A stretch of DNA of 64,000 nucleotides. Source: Kushneria avicenniae (GTDB lineage: Bacteria > Pseudomonadota > Gammaproteobacteria > Pseudomonadales > Halomonadaceae). Position numbers and translations under genes: made by a program. The stretch is from contig NZ_FOLY01000003.1 of the NCBI RefSeq assembly GCF_900112585.1, positions 124,001 through 188,000 of the forward strand. Direction: 5' to 3'. The number at the start of each line of letters is the position of its first letter. Position 1 is the stretch's first letter. The notes under the pieces are model-generated. The model saw only the letters and a list, made by a program, of their open reading frames with translations. It was not told where the DNA came from and made no database searches. Shown here in pieces: positions 26,669-37,175 of the stretch.

Positions 26669-28726
26669 TCAGGACATGGCGTGATCGCTCAGCCGGAATG
26701 CGCCCACCGTGGTCGCCAGCCGCTGCGCCTGCTGGCTCAGCGATTCGGCTGCCGCCGCCGACTGTTCGACCAGTGCGGCGTTCTGCTGGGTCATGTCATC
26801 AAGCTGGGTAATCGCCTGATTGACCTGGCCGATACCGGTGGACTGTTCGCCCGTGGCGCGGCTGAGTTCGTCAATCACCGTGCTGACCCGGCTGACCCGC
26901 TCGACAATTTCCCCCATCGCGTGGCTGGCAGCGTCGACCAGTTCGGCACCGCTGGTGGTCTCCCGGCTCGAGGTGGTAATCAGCGTCTTGATGTCGGTCG
27001 CCGCCTGGGCACTGCGGTTGGCCAGATTGCGCACTTCCTGGGCCACCACTGCAAAACCACGACCCTGCTCGCCGGCACGCGCTGCTTCTACAGACGCATT
27101 CAGCGCCAGCAGGTTGGTCTGGAAAGCAATGCCGTCGATCACGTCGACAATCGATTCGATCTTGCCCGACGTCTCGCGAATACGCGCCATGGTGGCGACC
27201 ACGCCCTGCATCTGCTCGCCACCGCCGCGGGCCATACCGGCCGCCTCATGGGCCAGGCCGTTGGCTTCCTTCGTGGAGGTTGCCGAGTGCTCGACGGTGC
27301 TGGTCAACTCCTCCATGGCTGCGGCCGACTCTTCCAGATTGGCCGCCGTGGTCTCGGTACGTCGCGACAGGTCGTGACCACCGGCCGAGATCTCGGCCGC
27401 GGCCAGCTGTACCGAATGGCTGGAGTCACGGATATCGATCAGCACCGTCTCCATGCGATCCACAAACTGATTGAAGGCCGAGGCCAGCTGCGCCGGCTCA
27501 TCGCGCCCTTCGATCGGCAGGCGCTGGGTCAGGTCGCCATCGCCGTTGGCAATCTGGCGCATCCGCTCGGCCAGATTTTTCAGCGGGCGGGCGATACGAC
27601 GTCCGACCAGCCAGATGGCACCAAGGCCCAGCGCGCTGACCAGCAGCCCGACCAGCGCCATGGTCATCAGGGCATTACGCTGCTGATCGGCCAGCTCTTC
27701 CTGCAGGGCGTTAAAATCGGCATAGACAGCGCTTTTGGGCACGCGCAGCAGCAGCTGCCAGCGTGTCTGATCGCCAATACGCACCGGCAGTTGCAGACTC
27801 AGCTCCTCACCGGCGGTGGTCATGAGCGGCTTGTCACTGCCCTGAATCAGCTGACGCGCGGTACTGTCATCGAAGAACTGCCCGGCCGGCTTGCCCGGGC
27901 TTGCGGCATCGCCCGAATAGCCCACGATGGTGCCATTGGTCGACACCAGCGCCATGCTTCCGGCCCCCTTGTACAGCGCCTGGTTGGCGTCACCCAGCAG
28001 TCCCTGGATGAATTCAAGCGACAGATCCACCCCGGCGCTGCCGCGAAAGGTGCCATCGACCATGATCGGTACGTTGAATGAGGTCACCAGAATGGACTTG
28101 CCGTTGAAGTCATACGGCGCGGGATCAATGACGCAGGCATGGCCGGTCTCACGCGGACACAGGTAGTACTCACCCTCCCGGATACCGTTGGGCTGGGCGG
28201 ACGTACTCTCCATGGTGTCACCCAGCCCCAGCACCTCGACGCTGCCGGTGTCGGTGCGATACCACCAGGGCATGAAGCGGCCGTTGTCGCCATACCCCAG
28301 TGCGGTCTGGCCCTGATAATCGGCGTCATTGTCAAAAGCGTTGGGCTCCCAGCCAATGAAGGCATCCAGCAGCTCGGGATTATCGATGACCCGTTGGCGC
28401 ACAATGCGGGACATGTCCTGGCGATCAATCGAGATGGCCGCATCGCCATTGCTATCGCGCGCCATCAAGGCATTGGTGCGCGCCAGCTCGTTGGCCAGCT
28501 GCAGGGCTTTTTCAAGCTGACCGCTGATCTCACTGGCCTGTGCCCGGCCAAGCGCCTTCAAACGCGCCTCGACAGCCTCATTGAGCTGTTCTTCGGTGCG
28601 GCTGGCCGCCTCCTGCTGGGTGCGGGTCATGGCCATCAGCGAATACAGCACCAGCACGATCACAACGGCCAGCAGGCAGGCACCCGCCGTGACGGTGACA
28701 AAGTTACGAATGGATTTGAACTGCAT
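26669..28726 (-). CDS. Methyl-accepting chemotaxis protein, dCache-type sensor (paralogue 2)
   Basis: A 685-residue chemoreceptor with the same layout as its downstream paralogue: membrane helix, periplasmic double-Cache-like sensor, second helix, HAMP and signalling domain. The sensor halves are clearly related (shared [15 protein letters not shown] and FMPWWYR), with substitutions spread through them, while the signalling halves are almost identical. This suggests divergence in ligand range with a common output. It ends RLSDHAMS where the paralogue ends RLSH. The GTG at 28729 is in frame, but the ATG at 28726 has GGTGAG 8 nt upstream. The hairpin terminators suggest each receptor is transcribed separately. 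Confidence 0.92.
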   Translation of the reverse strand: MQFKSIRNFVTVTAGACLLAVVIVLVLYSLMAMTRTQQEAASRTEEQLNEAVEARLKALGRAQASEISGQLEKALQLANELARTNALMARDSNGDAAISIDRQDMSRIVRQRVIDNPELLDAFIGWEPNAFDNDADYQGQTALGYGDNGRFMPWWYRTDTGSVEVLGLGDTMESTSAQPNGIREGEYYLCPRETGHACVIDPAPYDFNGKSILVTSFNVPIMVDGTFRGSAGVDLSLEFIQGLLGDANQALYKGAGSMALVSTNGTIVGYSGDAASPGKPAGQFFDDSTARQLIQGSDKPLMTTAGEELSLQLPVRIGDQTRWQLLLRVPKSAVYADFNALQEELADQQRNALMTMALVGLLVSALGLGAIWLVGRRIARPLKNLAERMRQIANGDGDLTQRLPIEGRDEPAQLASAFNQFVDRMETVLIDIRDSSHSVQLAAAEISAGGHDLSRRTETTAANLEESAAAMEELTSTVEHSATSTKEANGLAHEAAGMARGGGEQMQGVVATMARIRETSGKIESIVDVIDGIAFQTNLLALNASVEAARAGEQGRGFAVVAQEVRNLANRSAQAATDIKTLITTSSRETTSGAELVDAASHAMGEIVERVSRVSTVIDELSRATGEQSTGIGQVNQAITQLDDMTQQNAALVEQSAAAAESLSQQAQRLATTVGAFRLSDHAMS
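26687..27760 (-). repeat. Near-identical signalling half shared with the first receptor (copy 2)
   Basis: Partner of the 24398-25471 copy in direct orientation, 2.29 kb apart. Recombination between the two would delete one sensor domain and leave a hybrid receptor. Confidence 0.9.
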
Positions 28727-28882
28727 CACGTTGACTCACCCTGTTGTCCGACCAGACTATCGACAGCCCACATGACCGCGACAGGCCGGAAAAGTGAAAT
28801 GCGATAATATTTGTCGCTCCGGGAGCAGGGATTAACGACGCACCGGTGACAGACTTGAGCGCCCGCTTGTCCATCTTCAGCA

Positions 28883-28906
28883 AAAAACGGCCCGAAGGCC
28901 GTTTTT
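28883..28906. terminator. Bidirectional terminator downstream of the third chemoreceptor
   Basis: Ten-base-pair stem (28883-28892 with 28897-28906) with CGAA tetraloop, flanked by A and T runs. It lies beyond the 12 bp repeats, 60 bp past the receptor stop. Confidence 0.88.
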
Positions 28907-28908
28907 CC

Positions 28909-28956
28909 TGTCGTACTGAATGTCGTATTGAATGTCGTACTGAATGTCGTACTGAA
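28909..28956. repeat. Four tandem copies of a 12-bp unit TGTCGTACTGAA
   Basis: Copies at 28909-28920, 28921-28932 (one C-to-T change), 28933-28944 and 28945-28956. The array sits between the stop codon of the third chemoreceptor and its terminator, so it would be transcribed as 3' untranslated RNA. Confidence 0.92.
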
Positions 28957-28965
28957 AAGAGCCTG

Positions 28966-30777
28966 TCAGGTATGCGACCTGCCAAGCCGGAAAACACCGA
29001 TGGTCTGCGACAGACGCTGCGCCTGCTGACTCAGTGATTCGGCTGCCGCCGCGGACTGTTCGACCAGTGCGGCATTCTGCTGGGTCATGTCATCAAGCTG
29101 GGTAATCGCCTGATTGACCTGGCCGATGCCGGTGGACTGTTCATTGGTCGCGCGGCTCAGCTCGTCGATGACGGTACTCACCCGTCCGACCCGCTCAACG
29201 ATATCGCCCATCGCCTGACTGGCCGCCTGTATCAGCTCGGCGCCACTGGTGGTTTCACTGCTCGACGTGGTGATCAGGGCCTTGATGTCGGTGGCCGCCT
29301 GAGCGCTGCGGTTGGCCAGGTTACGCACTTCCTGCGCCACCACCGCAAAGCCTCGGCCGTGTTCGCCGGCACGGGCGGCTTCCACCGACGCGTTGAGTGC
29401 CAGCAGATTGGTCTGGAAGGCAATGCCATCAATGACATCGACAATGGACTCGATCCTGCCCGAGGTCTCGCGGATGCGGGCCATGGTGGCCACCACACTG
29501 CTCATCTGCTCGCCGCCACTGCGCGCCATGGTTGCAGCCTCATGGGCCAGACCGTTGGCCTCTTTTGTAGACGTCGCCGAATGCTCGACCGTACTGGTCA
29601 GCTCCTCCATGGCCGCCGCCGACTCTTCCAGATTGGCCGCGGTTGTCTCGGTCCGTCGAGAGAGATCATGGCTTCCCGAAGAGATCTCGCTGGCAGCATT
29701 ATGGACCTGACTCGAGGCGTCTCGAATCTCGATCAGCGTGTCGTTCATGCGATCGGCAAAGGCATTGAAGGCCGTGGCAATGGCCGATATCTCGTCACGC
29801 CCCTCCACCGGCAGACGGCGGGTCAGATCGCCCTCTCCACCGGCGATGTTGTCCATCGCCTCACGTGCACGTCGCAGGCGCGCCAGTATCGGCTTGAGCG
29901 CCAGCCACAGCACCAGCGCCGCCACCAGGGTACTGATGACCAGTGCGATCAGCGTGGTATTGCGAATCGAGGCCAGCCCCGACAGGACCTCACCACGATC
30001 GAGCGCAATGTTGAGCTGCCAGTCCATTCCCGGAATGGGCGTGGCGGCCACCAGATAGTCACGCCCCTCGATACTGACACCGGTGAGCGAGTCACTCCTG
30101 CCCATCTCCATCAGCGCCGGGGCACTCAGCGCCGGAGACAGCTCGGTCGCAGGCTTGAGAATATGCTCTGATCGGGCATGCACAATCACCTTGCCGCTGG
30201 CATCGGTGATAAAGACAAAGCTTGAGGGCGTGGGGCGAATTTTCAGTATCTGTGCGTTGACCTGCTTCATCTCCGCATCCGCGGCGACCACTGCGCTGGC
30301 CCTTCCATTGACCATGACCGGTGTGGCAAAGGTCACCACCAGACCGTTGGAGGTGGCATCGATATAAGGTTCGGTCACAACCGTATGTCCCGCCGACGCC
30401 GCCTGCTGATACCAGTCCCGCTCGCTGGCCACGTAATCTGCTGGCGCCTCCCAGCCATCGGAAAAAAGGGTTCGTCCATCCTGCCAGGCCACATAGGTCG
30501 CCAGCAGACTGCCCGCTTCGTTGCCCTTGAGAAGCCCGGCCATCACATCGCCGTCATCCAGGCGATGACCGATCGATTCAACAATTTTACGGCGTGCATC
30601 GAACCACTGGGACATGGCGTCGGCACCGCCTTCTCCAAGGACCCGGGCGCTCTGATGGGCGGTCTGAAGCTGGGCATGACGGCTGGCGATATAGATCGTG
30701 GCACCGGTGGCTGCCAGCGCGATCACCAGCAGAGCAATACAGATCAATTGAATACGAGTACCGATGGAGCGCTGCAT
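28966..30777 (-). CDS. Methyl-accepting chemotaxis protein, amino-acid-sensing dCache type (PctA-like)
   Basis: A 603-residue chemoreceptor with one membrane helix at residues 11-31, a dCache sensor, a second helix near [24 protein letters not shown] and a signalling domain with tip [15 protein letters not shown]. The sensor has the amino-acid-binding motif: Y115, R120, W122, Y123 ([12 protein letters not shown]), then Y138 and D140 (EPYID) and D167 (VAADAEM). In family knowledge these residues bind the ligand carboxyl and amino groups in Pseudomonas PctA-type receptors. The ligand is therefore predicted to be L-amino acids. An ATG at 30798 is possible, as neither start has a strong ribosome binding site. 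The neighbouring aap operon imports amino acids. Confidence 0.92.
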   Translation of the reverse strand: MQRSIGTRIQLICIALLVIALAATGATIYIASRHAQLQTAHQSARVLGEGGADAMSQWFDARRKIVESIGHRLDDGDVMAGLLKGNEAGSLLATYVAWQDGRTLFSDGWEAPADYVASERDWYQQAASAGHTVVTEPYIDATSNGLVVTFATPVMVNGRASAVVAADAEMKQVNAQILKIRPTPSSFVFITDASGKVIVHARSEHILKPATELSPALSAPALMEMGRSDSLTGVSIEGRDYLVAATPIPGMDWQLNIALDRGEVLSGLASIRNTTLIALVISTLVAALVLWLALKPILARLRRAREAMDNIAGGEGDLTRRLPVEGRDEISAIATAFNAFADRMNDTLIEIRDASSQVHNAASEISSGSHDLSRRTETTAANLEESAAAMEELTSTVEHSATSTKEANGLAHEAATMARSGGEQMSSVVATMARIRETSGRIESIVDVIDGIAFQTNLLALNASVEAARAGEHGRGFAVVAQEVRNLANRSAQAATDIKALITTSSSETTSGAELIQAASQAMGDIVERVGRVSTVIDELSRATNEQSTGIGQVNQAITQLDDMTQQNAALVEQSAAAAESLSQQAQRLSQTIGVFRLGRSHT

Positions 30778-30877
30778 CGCGGGAATATCTCGAGTCATGA
30801 GTGGACAGGGTCGGGGAAGGATTATCGACACGAGCCCCCTGCAGCTTGAGGACCATGACGGCTCTCGGGCACGACAC

Positions 30878-30910
30878 AAAAAAACCGATCGCGATATCTG
30901 TCACGATCGG
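30878..30910 (-). terminator. Rho-independent terminator of the aap operon
   Basis: Stem 30885-30891 with 30904-30910 (CCGATCG/CGATCGG), followed on the minus strand by seven T residues (30884-30878). It begins 24 bp past the aapP stop. Confidence 0.85.
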
Positions 30911-30933
30911 CTGGAGCGACGCCACCATAAGCC

Positions 30934-31710
30934 TCAGTGCCCGAGGATCTGGCCCAGAAATTCACGAGTACGTGATGAGCGCGGCGCGTTGAAAAAGGTC
31001 TCCGGCGGGGCGGCTTCCACGATCTGCCCTTCGTCCATGAAGATCACTCGATCCGCCACGGTCTTGGCAAAGCCCATCTCATGGGTGACACAGAGCATGG
31101 TCATGCCCTCGTTGGCCAGCTCGACCATGACGTCAAGTACCTCCTTGATCATCTCCGGGTCCAGCGCCGAGGTCGGCTCATCAAAGAGCATCACCGCCGG
31201 ATGCATGCACAGCGCCCGCGCGATCGCCACACGCTGCTGCTGCCCGCCGGAAAGCTGCCCCGGATACTTGTGCGCCTGGTTGGCAATCCGCACCCGCTCC
31301 AGATACTCCATCGCGCTTTTTTCGGCCTCGCGGCGCGGCTTCTTTTGTACCCAGATCGGAGAGAGACAGCAGTTTTCCAGTACCGTCAGATGCGGAAAGA
31401 GATTGAAATGCTGAAACACCATGCCGACGTTGCGCCGGATCTGCTCGATGCGTTTGACATCGTTGGTCATGGGAATCCCGTTGACCACGATCTCGCCCTG
31501 CTGATGCGCCTCCAGATGGTTGATGCAACGAATCAGGGTCGACTTGCCCGATCCCGAAGGCCCACAGATAACGATGCGTTCGCCACGGGCCACCCTCAGA
31601 TCAATATCGCGCAGGACATGAAAGTCCCCATACCATTTGTTCAGCCGCGATATCTCTACCATGGAGGTGACTTCCCCGGCGGTAGCAGCCCCTTGCTGGC
31701 GATCGTTCAT
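30934..31710 (-). CDS. aapP: General L-amino acid ABC transporter ATP-binding protein
   Basis: The 258-residue ATPase of a polar-amino-acid uptake system. Walker A is GPSGSGKST, the Q-loop is [16 protein letters not shown], the signature is [10 protein letters not shown], Walker B is [15 protein letters not shown] and the H-loop is VTHEMGF. The region [13 protein letters not shown] is typical of AapP/BztD. GGGAG lies 8 nt before the ATG at 31710. An internal ATG at 31662 also has a fair site, but AapP proteins normally carry the extra N-terminal segment. It is the last gene of the aapJQMP operon. Confidence 0.92.
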   Translation of the reverse strand: MNDRQQGAATAGEVTSMVEISRLNKWYGDFHVLRDIDLRVARGERIVICGPSGSGKSTLIRCINHLEAHQQGEIVVNGIPMTNDVKRIEQIRRNVGMVFQHFNLFPHLTVLENCCLSPIWVQKKPRREAEKSAMEYLERVRIANQAHKYPGQLSGGQQQRVAIARALCMHPAVMLFDEPTSALDPEMIKEVLDVMVELANEGMTMLCVTHEMGFAKTVADRVIFMDEGQIVEAAPPETFFNAPRSSRTREFLGQILGH

Positions 31711-31763
31711 GACAGACACTCCCGAACCACGACACTCCCGTGCCGTGGTGATGATGATGGTTG

Positions 31764-32879
31764 TTAGCGCTGATAGCCCTTGTCGAGACGGCGCTCGAGG
31801 ATCTGGCTGTAGCGCGACATGCCAAAACAGAACACCCAGAACACCAGAGCCGCGAAGACATAGCCCTCGGTGGCAAAGCCCAGCCAGGCACTGTCGGTCA
31901 GCCCTGCCTGAATGATGGAAAGCACATCGAAAAGGCCGATGATCAACACCAGCGAGGTATCCTTGAACAGGGCAATGAACGTATTGACGATGCCCGGAAT
32001 CACCAGCCTGAGCGCCTGGGGCAGAATGATCAGACGCATCCGCAGCCAATACCCCAGCCCCAGCGCGGCACCGGCCTCGCTCTGCCCCTTGTCGATGGCC
32101 TGTAGCCCGCTGCGGACAACTTCCGCCATATAGGCGCTCCAGAACAGCATGATGCCGATCAGCGCGCGCAGCAGCTTGTCGAACTCCACATTGGCCGGTA
32201 CGAACAGCGGCAGCATCACCGATGACATGAACAGCACCGTAATCAACGGCACGCCGCGCCAGAACTCGATGAAGATCACACACATGGCCCGCACCAGCGG
32301 CATTTCCGAACGCCGCCCCAGGGCCAGTACCACACCGAGCGGCAATGAGCCCACGATGCCGACGGCTGCAATGGTCAGGGTCAGCATCAGCCCGCCCCAG
32401 GCACGGGTCGGTACATGGGGCAGCCCGAACAGGCCGCCCAGCAACAGCACCCAGGCCACGATCGGCAAGACGACCAGTCCCAGCAGCGCCGCGATCTTCT
32501 TTGCCGGCAACCGGGGGATCACCAGCCAGGCGATCAGCATGAAAAAGAGTGCCAGCACGATATCCACCCGCCAGCGCTCGGCCATTGGATAGAAGCCATA
32601 GACAATCTGGCTCCAGCGCGTCGAAATGAACACCCAGCAGGCGCCTTCTCCGCTGCAGTCGGCACGCGAACTGCCTGTCCAGTCGGCCTCGATCAGGGCC
32701 CAGTCGATAACCGGCCAGATCAGACGCACGATCAACAGCAGCGTCACCAGCGATACCACACTGTTGACCGGCCCTGAAAAAAGCCGCGTGCGTAGCCAGG
32801 ACACCATGCCTCCCTGAGGCGTGGGCGGGGGACGTGACGCAATGAGCGTCTCGTTGGTATCGCGTGAAATGGCTGCCAT
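31764..32879 (-). CDS. aapM: General L-amino acid ABC transporter permease AapM
   Basis: A 371-residue inner-membrane permease with about eight hydrophobic segments. The C-terminal BPD_transp_1 core holds the EAA loop ([25 protein letters not shown], residues about 275-300, cited in pieces: [13 protein letters not shown]). The large periplasmic insertion containing [15 protein letters not shown] is characteristic of AapM/BztC and is absent from simple His/Gln permeases. It starts 1 nt after the aapQ stop, so the two are co-translated. It pairs with AapQ to form the channel. Confidence 0.92.
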   Translation of the reverse strand: MAAISRDTNETLIASRPPPTPQGGMVSWLRTRLFSGPVNSVVSLVTLLLIVRLIWPVIDWALIEADWTGSSRADCSGEGACWVFISTRWSQIVYGFYPMAERWRVDIVLALFFMLIAWLVIPRLPAKKIAALLGLVVLPIVAWVLLLGGLFGLPHVPTRAWGGLMLTLTIAAVGIVGSLPLGVVLALGRRSEMPLVRAMCVIFIEFWRGVPLITVLFMSSVMLPLFVPANVEFDKLLRALIGIMLFWSAYMAEVVRSGLQAIDKGQSEAGAALGLGYWLRMRLIILPQALRLVIPGIVNTFIALFKDTSLVLIIGLFDVLSIIQAGLTDSAWLGFATEGYVFAALVFWVFCFGMSRYSQILERRLDKGYQR

Positions 32880-32880
32880 C

Positions 32881-34074
32881 TCAACGCTCCTTGAGCGACA
32901 TGCGCGCGTTGTAGAGATTCATGAGCGCCGACACGATCAGCGATATGCTCAGATACACCGCCATCGTCATGGTCATGACCTCGATGGCCTGGCCGGTCTG
33001 GTTGAGCGTGGTGCCGGCAAACACCGCCACCAGATCGGGATAGCCGATGGCCGTGGCCAGTGAGGAATTCTTGATCAGATTGAGATACTGACTGGTCACC
33101 TGCGGCACCATGACCCGCATCGCCTGAGGAATGATGACTCGGCGCAGGGTCAGCCCTCCGGGCAGCGACAGCGAGCGTGCCGCCTCGGTCTGGCCACGCG
33201 GCACCGACTGGATGCCCGAACGCACGATCTCGGCAATGAAGGCGGCCGTGTAGATCGACAGCGCCATCCACAGTGCCACCAGCTCAGGCAACACCTGCAT
33301 GCCGCCGCGAAAGTTGAAACCGGCAAGCTCGGGTACCGACCACGCAAGCGGAGCGCCGGTCAGCCAGAACACCAGCGCCGGCAGGCCGATCAATAGTGCA
33401 AGGCTCAAGGGCAGCACCGGCCAGCGCCGGCCCGTTGCCGCCTGATGCCGGCGCGCGATCACAACCAGCAGGATCGTCCCCACGACCGCAACAACCAGCG
33501 CCAGCGGGGTGGCCATGAAACCGGGCTGTAGCTCGGGTGCCGGCATGATCAGCCCGCGCACGTTGAGAAAAAAACCGTCCAGCAGCGAAAGGCTCTGGCG
33601 CGGTGATGGTAGCGACCGCAGTACCGCGAAGTACCAGAACAGGATCTGTAGCAGCAGTGGGATGTTGCGAAAGATCTCGACATAGGCGCCGGCCAGCCGA
33701 GCCAGCAGCCAGTTGGGCGACAGGCGCGCCAGCCCGACCAGAAAACCGATGATTGTGGCGGCGACAATCCCGAGCGCAGAAACCAGCAGCGTATTGAACA
33801 GTCCGACCAGGAAGGTACGCCCGTAGGTGCTGGCGTTGCTGGAGTAATCAATCAGGGTCTGAGAGATCGAAAAGCCGGCCCGATAATCGAGAAAATCGAA
33901 GCCGGTGCGAATGCCCCTGGCCTCCAGGTTCGCCATGGTGTTGTGCACCAGAAAGGCAATAATGCCCAGCACTGTCGCCAGCAGCAGGACCTGAAAGACA
34001 AGAGAGCGTACCGCCGGGTCACGCCACAGCGGACCACGACCGCGACGCGGGATGGAAATGGAGGGGCGCAACAT
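32881..34074 (-). CDS. aapQ: General L-amino acid ABC transporter permease AapQ
   Basis: A 397-residue inner-membrane permease, the partner of AapM. The N-terminal helix follows DPAVRSLVFQ. An early segment GFDFLDYRAGFSISQTLIDY and FGRT-like NTLLVSALGIVAATIIGFL precede a long insertion, then the EAA loop GQTEAARSLSLPGGLTLRRV and the terminal NSSLATAIGYPDLVAVFAGT block, all typical of AapQ/BztB. It lies 83 bp downstream of the binding-protein gene, enough for a small hairpin that could reduce permease expression relative to the binding protein. Confidence 0.92.
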   Translation of the reverse strand: MLRPSISIPRRGRGPLWRDPAVRSLVFQVLLLATVLGIIAFLVHNTMANLEARGIRTGFDFLDYRAGFSISQTLIDYSSNASTYGRTFLVGLFNTLLVSALGIVAATIIGFLVGLARLSPNWLLARLAGAYVEIFRNIPLLLQILFWYFAVLRSLPSPRQSLSLLDGFFLNVRGLIMPAPELQPGFMATPLALVVAVVGTILLVVIARRHQAATGRRWPVLPLSLALLIGLPALVFWLTGAPLAWSVPELAGFNFRGGMQVLPELVALWMALSIYTAAFIAEIVRSGIQSVPRGQTEAARSLSLPGGLTLRRVIIPQAMRVMVPQVTSQYLNLIKNSSLATAIGYPDLVAVFAGTTLNQTGQAIEVMTMTMAVYLSISLIVSALMNLYNARMSLKER

Positions 34075-34157
34075 GGCTATGAGTCTCCAGCCGTTGATTC
34101 GGTCTGTTCCGTTCAGAGGACAAGCGCCGCGCCGTCAGGCGCGGCGAGTACCGATGA

Positions 34158-35198
34158 TCAACGTACCGGCATACCGTATTGCAGCCCGCCATCGCTCCAC
34201 AGCGCATTGGGCCCCCGCTCGAGCTCGAGCGGCGAATCTGCCCCCACGTTACGCTCAAAGAGTTCGCCGTAATTGCCGACCTGCTTGATGATGTTGTAGG
34301 CCCAGTCGTTGGACAGCCCCATCTGCTCGCCAAAGTTGCCGTCCTTGCCCAGCAAACGTGCATCATCGGGCGTTTTCGGGCTGTCACGCATCTGATCGAC
34401 GTTATCACTGGTAATCCCGGACTCTTCGGCATCAAGCAGGGCGTACAGGGTCCAGCGCACCACCTTCATCCACTGCTCGTCGCCCTGGCGCACGACCGGC
34501 CCCAGCGGCTCCTTGGAGATACGCTCCGGCAGAATGACCACGCTGTCGGGATCGGAAAGCTGCAGGCGCAGCGCCGCCAGCTGAGAGGAGTCGGAGGTCA
34601 GGACATCACAGCGTCCGCTGTCAAAGCCCGCAGCCGTCTGATCGGACTCATCAAAACTGACCGCGTTGTAGGCCATGTCATTGGCGCGGAAGTAATCGGC
34701 CAGATTGAGTTCGGTCGTGGTGCCGGCCGCCACACAGACCGAGGCACCGTCAAGCTCCTTCGCGCTCGAGATGCCCAGATCCTTGCGTACCATCATGCCC
34801 TGGCCGTCATAGAAGGTGACGCCGGCGAAGGTCAGCCCCATCGAATTATCGCGTGAGGCGGTCCAGGTCGTATTGCGCGACAGCAGATCAACCTCACCGG
34901 ACTGCAGCGCGGTGAAGCGCTCCTTGGCCGTCAGGGGCGCAAAGGTCACCTTGCTCGGATCTCCCAGAACCGCAGCGGCCACCGCCCGGCAAAAATCCAC
35001 ATCAATGCCCTGCCACTGCCCTTTCGAATCCGGCGAGGAAAATCCGGCCAGCCCATCGCTGACCCCGCAGCGCAGCTGACCGCGGCTTTTCACCTCATCC
35101 AGCGTGGCCCCGAACGAGGTCGATGGCAGCATCGTGGCGAGCAGGAGCAGCCCCGATGTGGCGCCCCATGCCCACGGTCTTTTTATTGTCATGTTCAT
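34158..35198 (-). CDS. aapJ: General L-amino acid ABC transporter substrate-binding protein
   Basis: A 346-residue periplasmic receptor for the Aap system. The signal peptide runs to about SFGA in the N-terminal 28 residues. The mature protein begins TLDEVKSRGQLRCGVSDGL, a hallmark of AapJ/BztA, and contains the ligand-site elements DVDFCRAVAAAV, LLSRNTTWTASRD and CVAAGTTTELN. GGAG lies 7 nt before the ATG at 35198; the longer frame to 35237 lacks a site. First gene of aapJQMP. Substrates by family knowledge are broad: glutamate, aspartate, glutamine, branched-chain and basic amino acids. Confidence 0.93.
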   Translation of the reverse strand: MNMTIKRPWAWGATSGLLLLATMLPSTSFGATLDEVKSRGQLRCGVSDGLAGFSSPDSKGQWQGIDVDFCRAVAAAVLGDPSKVTFAPLTAKERFTALQSGEVDLLSRNTTWTASRDNSMGLTFAGVTFYDGQGMMVRKDLGISSAKELDGASVCVAAGTTTELNLADYFRANDMAYNAVSFDESDQTAAGFDSGRCDVLTSDSSQLAALRLQLSDPDSVVILPERISKEPLGPVVRQGDEQWMKVVRWTLYALLDAEESGITSDNVDQMRDSPKTPDDARLLGKDGNFGEQMGLSNDWAYNIIKQVGNYGELFERNVGADSPLELERGPNALWSDGGLQYGMPVR

Positions 35199-35287
35199 TA
35201 CAACACTCCGGGTTGTTGAATGATGCGACGCGAGCACACAGGCCCGCGACGTCCATACGGTGTTGCAAGGAGCGTTCCAGAATGCGC

Positions 35288-35313
35288 AAAAACAGCGTCA
35301 GAGCGCTGTTTTT
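35288..35313. terminator. Bidirectional terminator between hemE-DCC unit and aapJ
   Basis: Ten-base-pair stem AAAAACAGCG/CGCTGTTTTT (35288-35297 with 35304-35313) with a 6 nt loop. It ends minus-strand transcription from the DCC-family gene before the aap promoter. Confidence 0.75.
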
Positions 35314-35428
35314 GAAGGGAAAGGGAATATTGTCAAAACGCTCTGGCATCAGCCGGGCGACCGGCCCGGTGGCCGTGATGTTCCACAATGGCCCCCGGGG
35401 CTTTGGCCCTGCACCATGACAGCGCCGA

Positions 35429-35932
35429 TCAGGCGTCTGCCAGTGAGGCCGGCAGGGAAAGACGAGCACACTGCGCCTGGCTCAGTGTCTCCAGAAGCCG
35501 GTATTGAACGGCGCCGCCCATGCCGGGGTCGCTGGCCAGCCGTTTACGATAGCGCCCCACCAGCTGATAGAGGCCATCACGCAGCGGTGTCGGCACCCAG
35601 CGCAGACCGGCCGCCGCTGACCAGGGCGCCTTCAGCGACTGTGCCGTGCGCCAGAGCCCATCGCTGTCGCGATAAAGGGCGCCGTCACGGATCAGCCACA
35701 TGCTGTCCAGATCCTCGGCGTCCTCGCCGAAGTGCTCGCCCAGCCGATGCCCCAGCGCGGACTGCAGGGTCACCAGGGCGGTGACCGGCCGGGCCTCATG
35801 GGCAAGGATAAAATGCACCGACCGGCGACACAGCGGACAGTCACCATCAAAGACCACCAGCTGACCCGGCCTATCCGGGGTCGCTGGTGGTGTTGCGGCG
35901 TTATTCGCGATGGTATTGGGGGCTGAGTTCAT
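35429..35932 (-). CDS. DCC-family (DUF393) thiol-disulfide oxidoreductase-like protein
   Basis: A 167-residue protein with the DCC motif [16 protein letters not shown] (D-x-D-C-x2-C) at the start of the conserved domain, near residue 30. The family has a predicted thioredoxin-like redox role, but the partner is unknown. The gene begins inside hemE: its ATG at 35932 lies 32 nt before the hemE stop, with GAGG 6 nt upstream, so it is translationally coupled to uroporphyrinogen decarboxylase. The first 22 residues are Ala/Thr/Pro-rich and not conserved-looking. A link with heme metabolism is suggested only by this overlap. Confidence 0.82.
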   Translation of the reverse strand: MNSAPNTIANNAATPPATPDRPGQLVVFDGDCPLCRRSVHFILAHEARPVTALVTLQSALGHRLGEHFGEDAEDLDSMWLIRDGALYRDSDGLWRTAQSLKAPWSAAAGLRWVPTPLRDGLYQLVGRYRKRLASDPGMGGAVQYRLLETLSQAQCARLSLPASLADA

Positions 35933-36965
35933 GTAACGCCTCGATGAAGGCCTGCACGTTCTCGATCGGGGTGAACTGGGAAATGCCATGGCCCAGATTG
36001 AACACGTGGCCGTTGCCCGGACCAAAGCTTTCCAGAATGCGCGCCACCTCATCGCGAATGACCTGCGGCGAGCCGAACAGCGCCGACGGATCGAGATTGC
36101 CCTGCAGCGCGACCTTGCTCCCTACCCGGGCACGGGCGTCGCTCATTTCGGTGGTCCAGTCCAGTCCGACGCCGTCAGCACCGATGTCAGCGATGCTTTC
36201 CAGCCACTGACCGCCGTTTTTGGTAAAGACGATCACCGGCACGCGGCGGCCGTCGTGCTCGCGGATCAGACCGCGCACGATCTTTTCCATGTAGGCCAGC
36301 GAAAAGGCCTTGTAGGCCGGCGTGGACAGCGCCCCACCCCAGGTGTCAAAAATCTGCACGGCCTGAGCACCGGCACGAATCTGGGCATTGAGATAGTCGG
36401 TGACGGCGGTGGCCAGGGTATCGAGCAGTTGATGCAGCGCCGCCGGATCGCCGTAAAGCAGCCCCTTGACGTGGCGAAAGTCCTTGCTGGGACCGCCTTC
36501 CACCATGTAGGTGGCCAGCGTCCAGGGACTGCCCGAAAAGCCGATCAGCGGCACGCGGCCGTTGAGCTCACGCCGGATCGTGGAGACAGCGTTCATGACG
36601 TAGTCGAGATCGCGATCGGCATCGGGCGCCTTGAGGGCGTTGATGGCTGCCGCGTCGCGAACCGGGCGCTTGAACATCGGCCCTTCGCCCGGCTCGAAGT
36701 AGAGCCCCAGATCCATCGCATCAGGGATGGTAAGGATATCCGAGAACAGGATGGCCGCATCCAGATCAAAGCGCTCCAGCGGCTGCAGAGTCACCTCGCA
36801 GGCCATGTCCCGATTGCGACACAGGTCCATGAAACTGCCCGCCTGCTTGCGGACCCTGAGATATTCAGGCAGATAACGGCCGGCCTGACGCATCATCCAG
36901 ACCGGCGTGCGGTCGACGTCCTGGCGCGCCAGAGCGCGCAAAAAGCGATCATTTTCAAGAGTCAT
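35901..36965 (-). CDS. hemE: Uroporphyrinogen decarboxylase
   Basis: Decarboxylates uroporphyrinogen III to coproporphyrinogen III in heme synthesis, in the cytoplasm. The 354 residues equal E. coli HemE in length. Signature 1 is [15 protein letters not shown] and signature 2 lies in the segment [18 protein letters not shown] conserved C-terminal [12 protein letters not shown] is present. The frame is open to 37097, but the start at 36965 ([12 protein letters not shown]) matches the family. The site upstream is weak. It shares a transcript with the overlapping DCC-family gene. Confidence 0.96.
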   Translation of the reverse strand: MTLENDRFLRALARQDVDRTPVWMMRQAGRYLPEYLRVRKQAGSFMDLCRNRDMACEVTLQPLERFDLDAAILFSDILTIPDAMDLGLYFEPGEGPMFKRPVRDAAAINALKAPDADRDLDYVMNAVSTIRRELNGRVPLIGFSGSPWTLATYMVEGGPSKDFRHVKGLLYGDPAALHQLLDTLATAVTDYLNAQIRAGAQAVQIFDTWGGALSTPAYKAFSLAYMEKIVRGLIREHDGRRVPVIVFTKNGGQWLESIADIGADGVGLDWTTEMSDARARVGSKVALQGNLDPSALFGSPQVIRDEVARILESFGPGNGHVFNLGHGISQFTPIENVQAFIEALHELSPQYHRE

Positions 36966-37175
36966 GCAGACAAGATCATCCGGCGAAAAAATGTTGTTCC
37001 ATTGTAGCGTAGACAGTACGGCTGCAGGAGGGACCATCATGGTGCAATATGATTGATTGCATTTCGCTGCAGGCGCAGGCAGGACGCCGCGCCGCACGTA
37101 TAGATAAATGCAACCTGCCCTGCCAGGATAATCTTCAGAAGCCGGGACGGCTTATCAATATTTCATGAGGTTACC

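Noticed and set aside
28909-28956. CRISPR-like array
   Set aside because: The 12 bp units are contiguous with no spacers, so this is a simple tandem repeat.
24392-30777. Chemotaxis operon with cheA/cheW/cheR
   Set aside because: Only receptor genes are present. No histidine kinase, adaptor or methyltransferase motifs occur around them, and each receptor has its own terminator.
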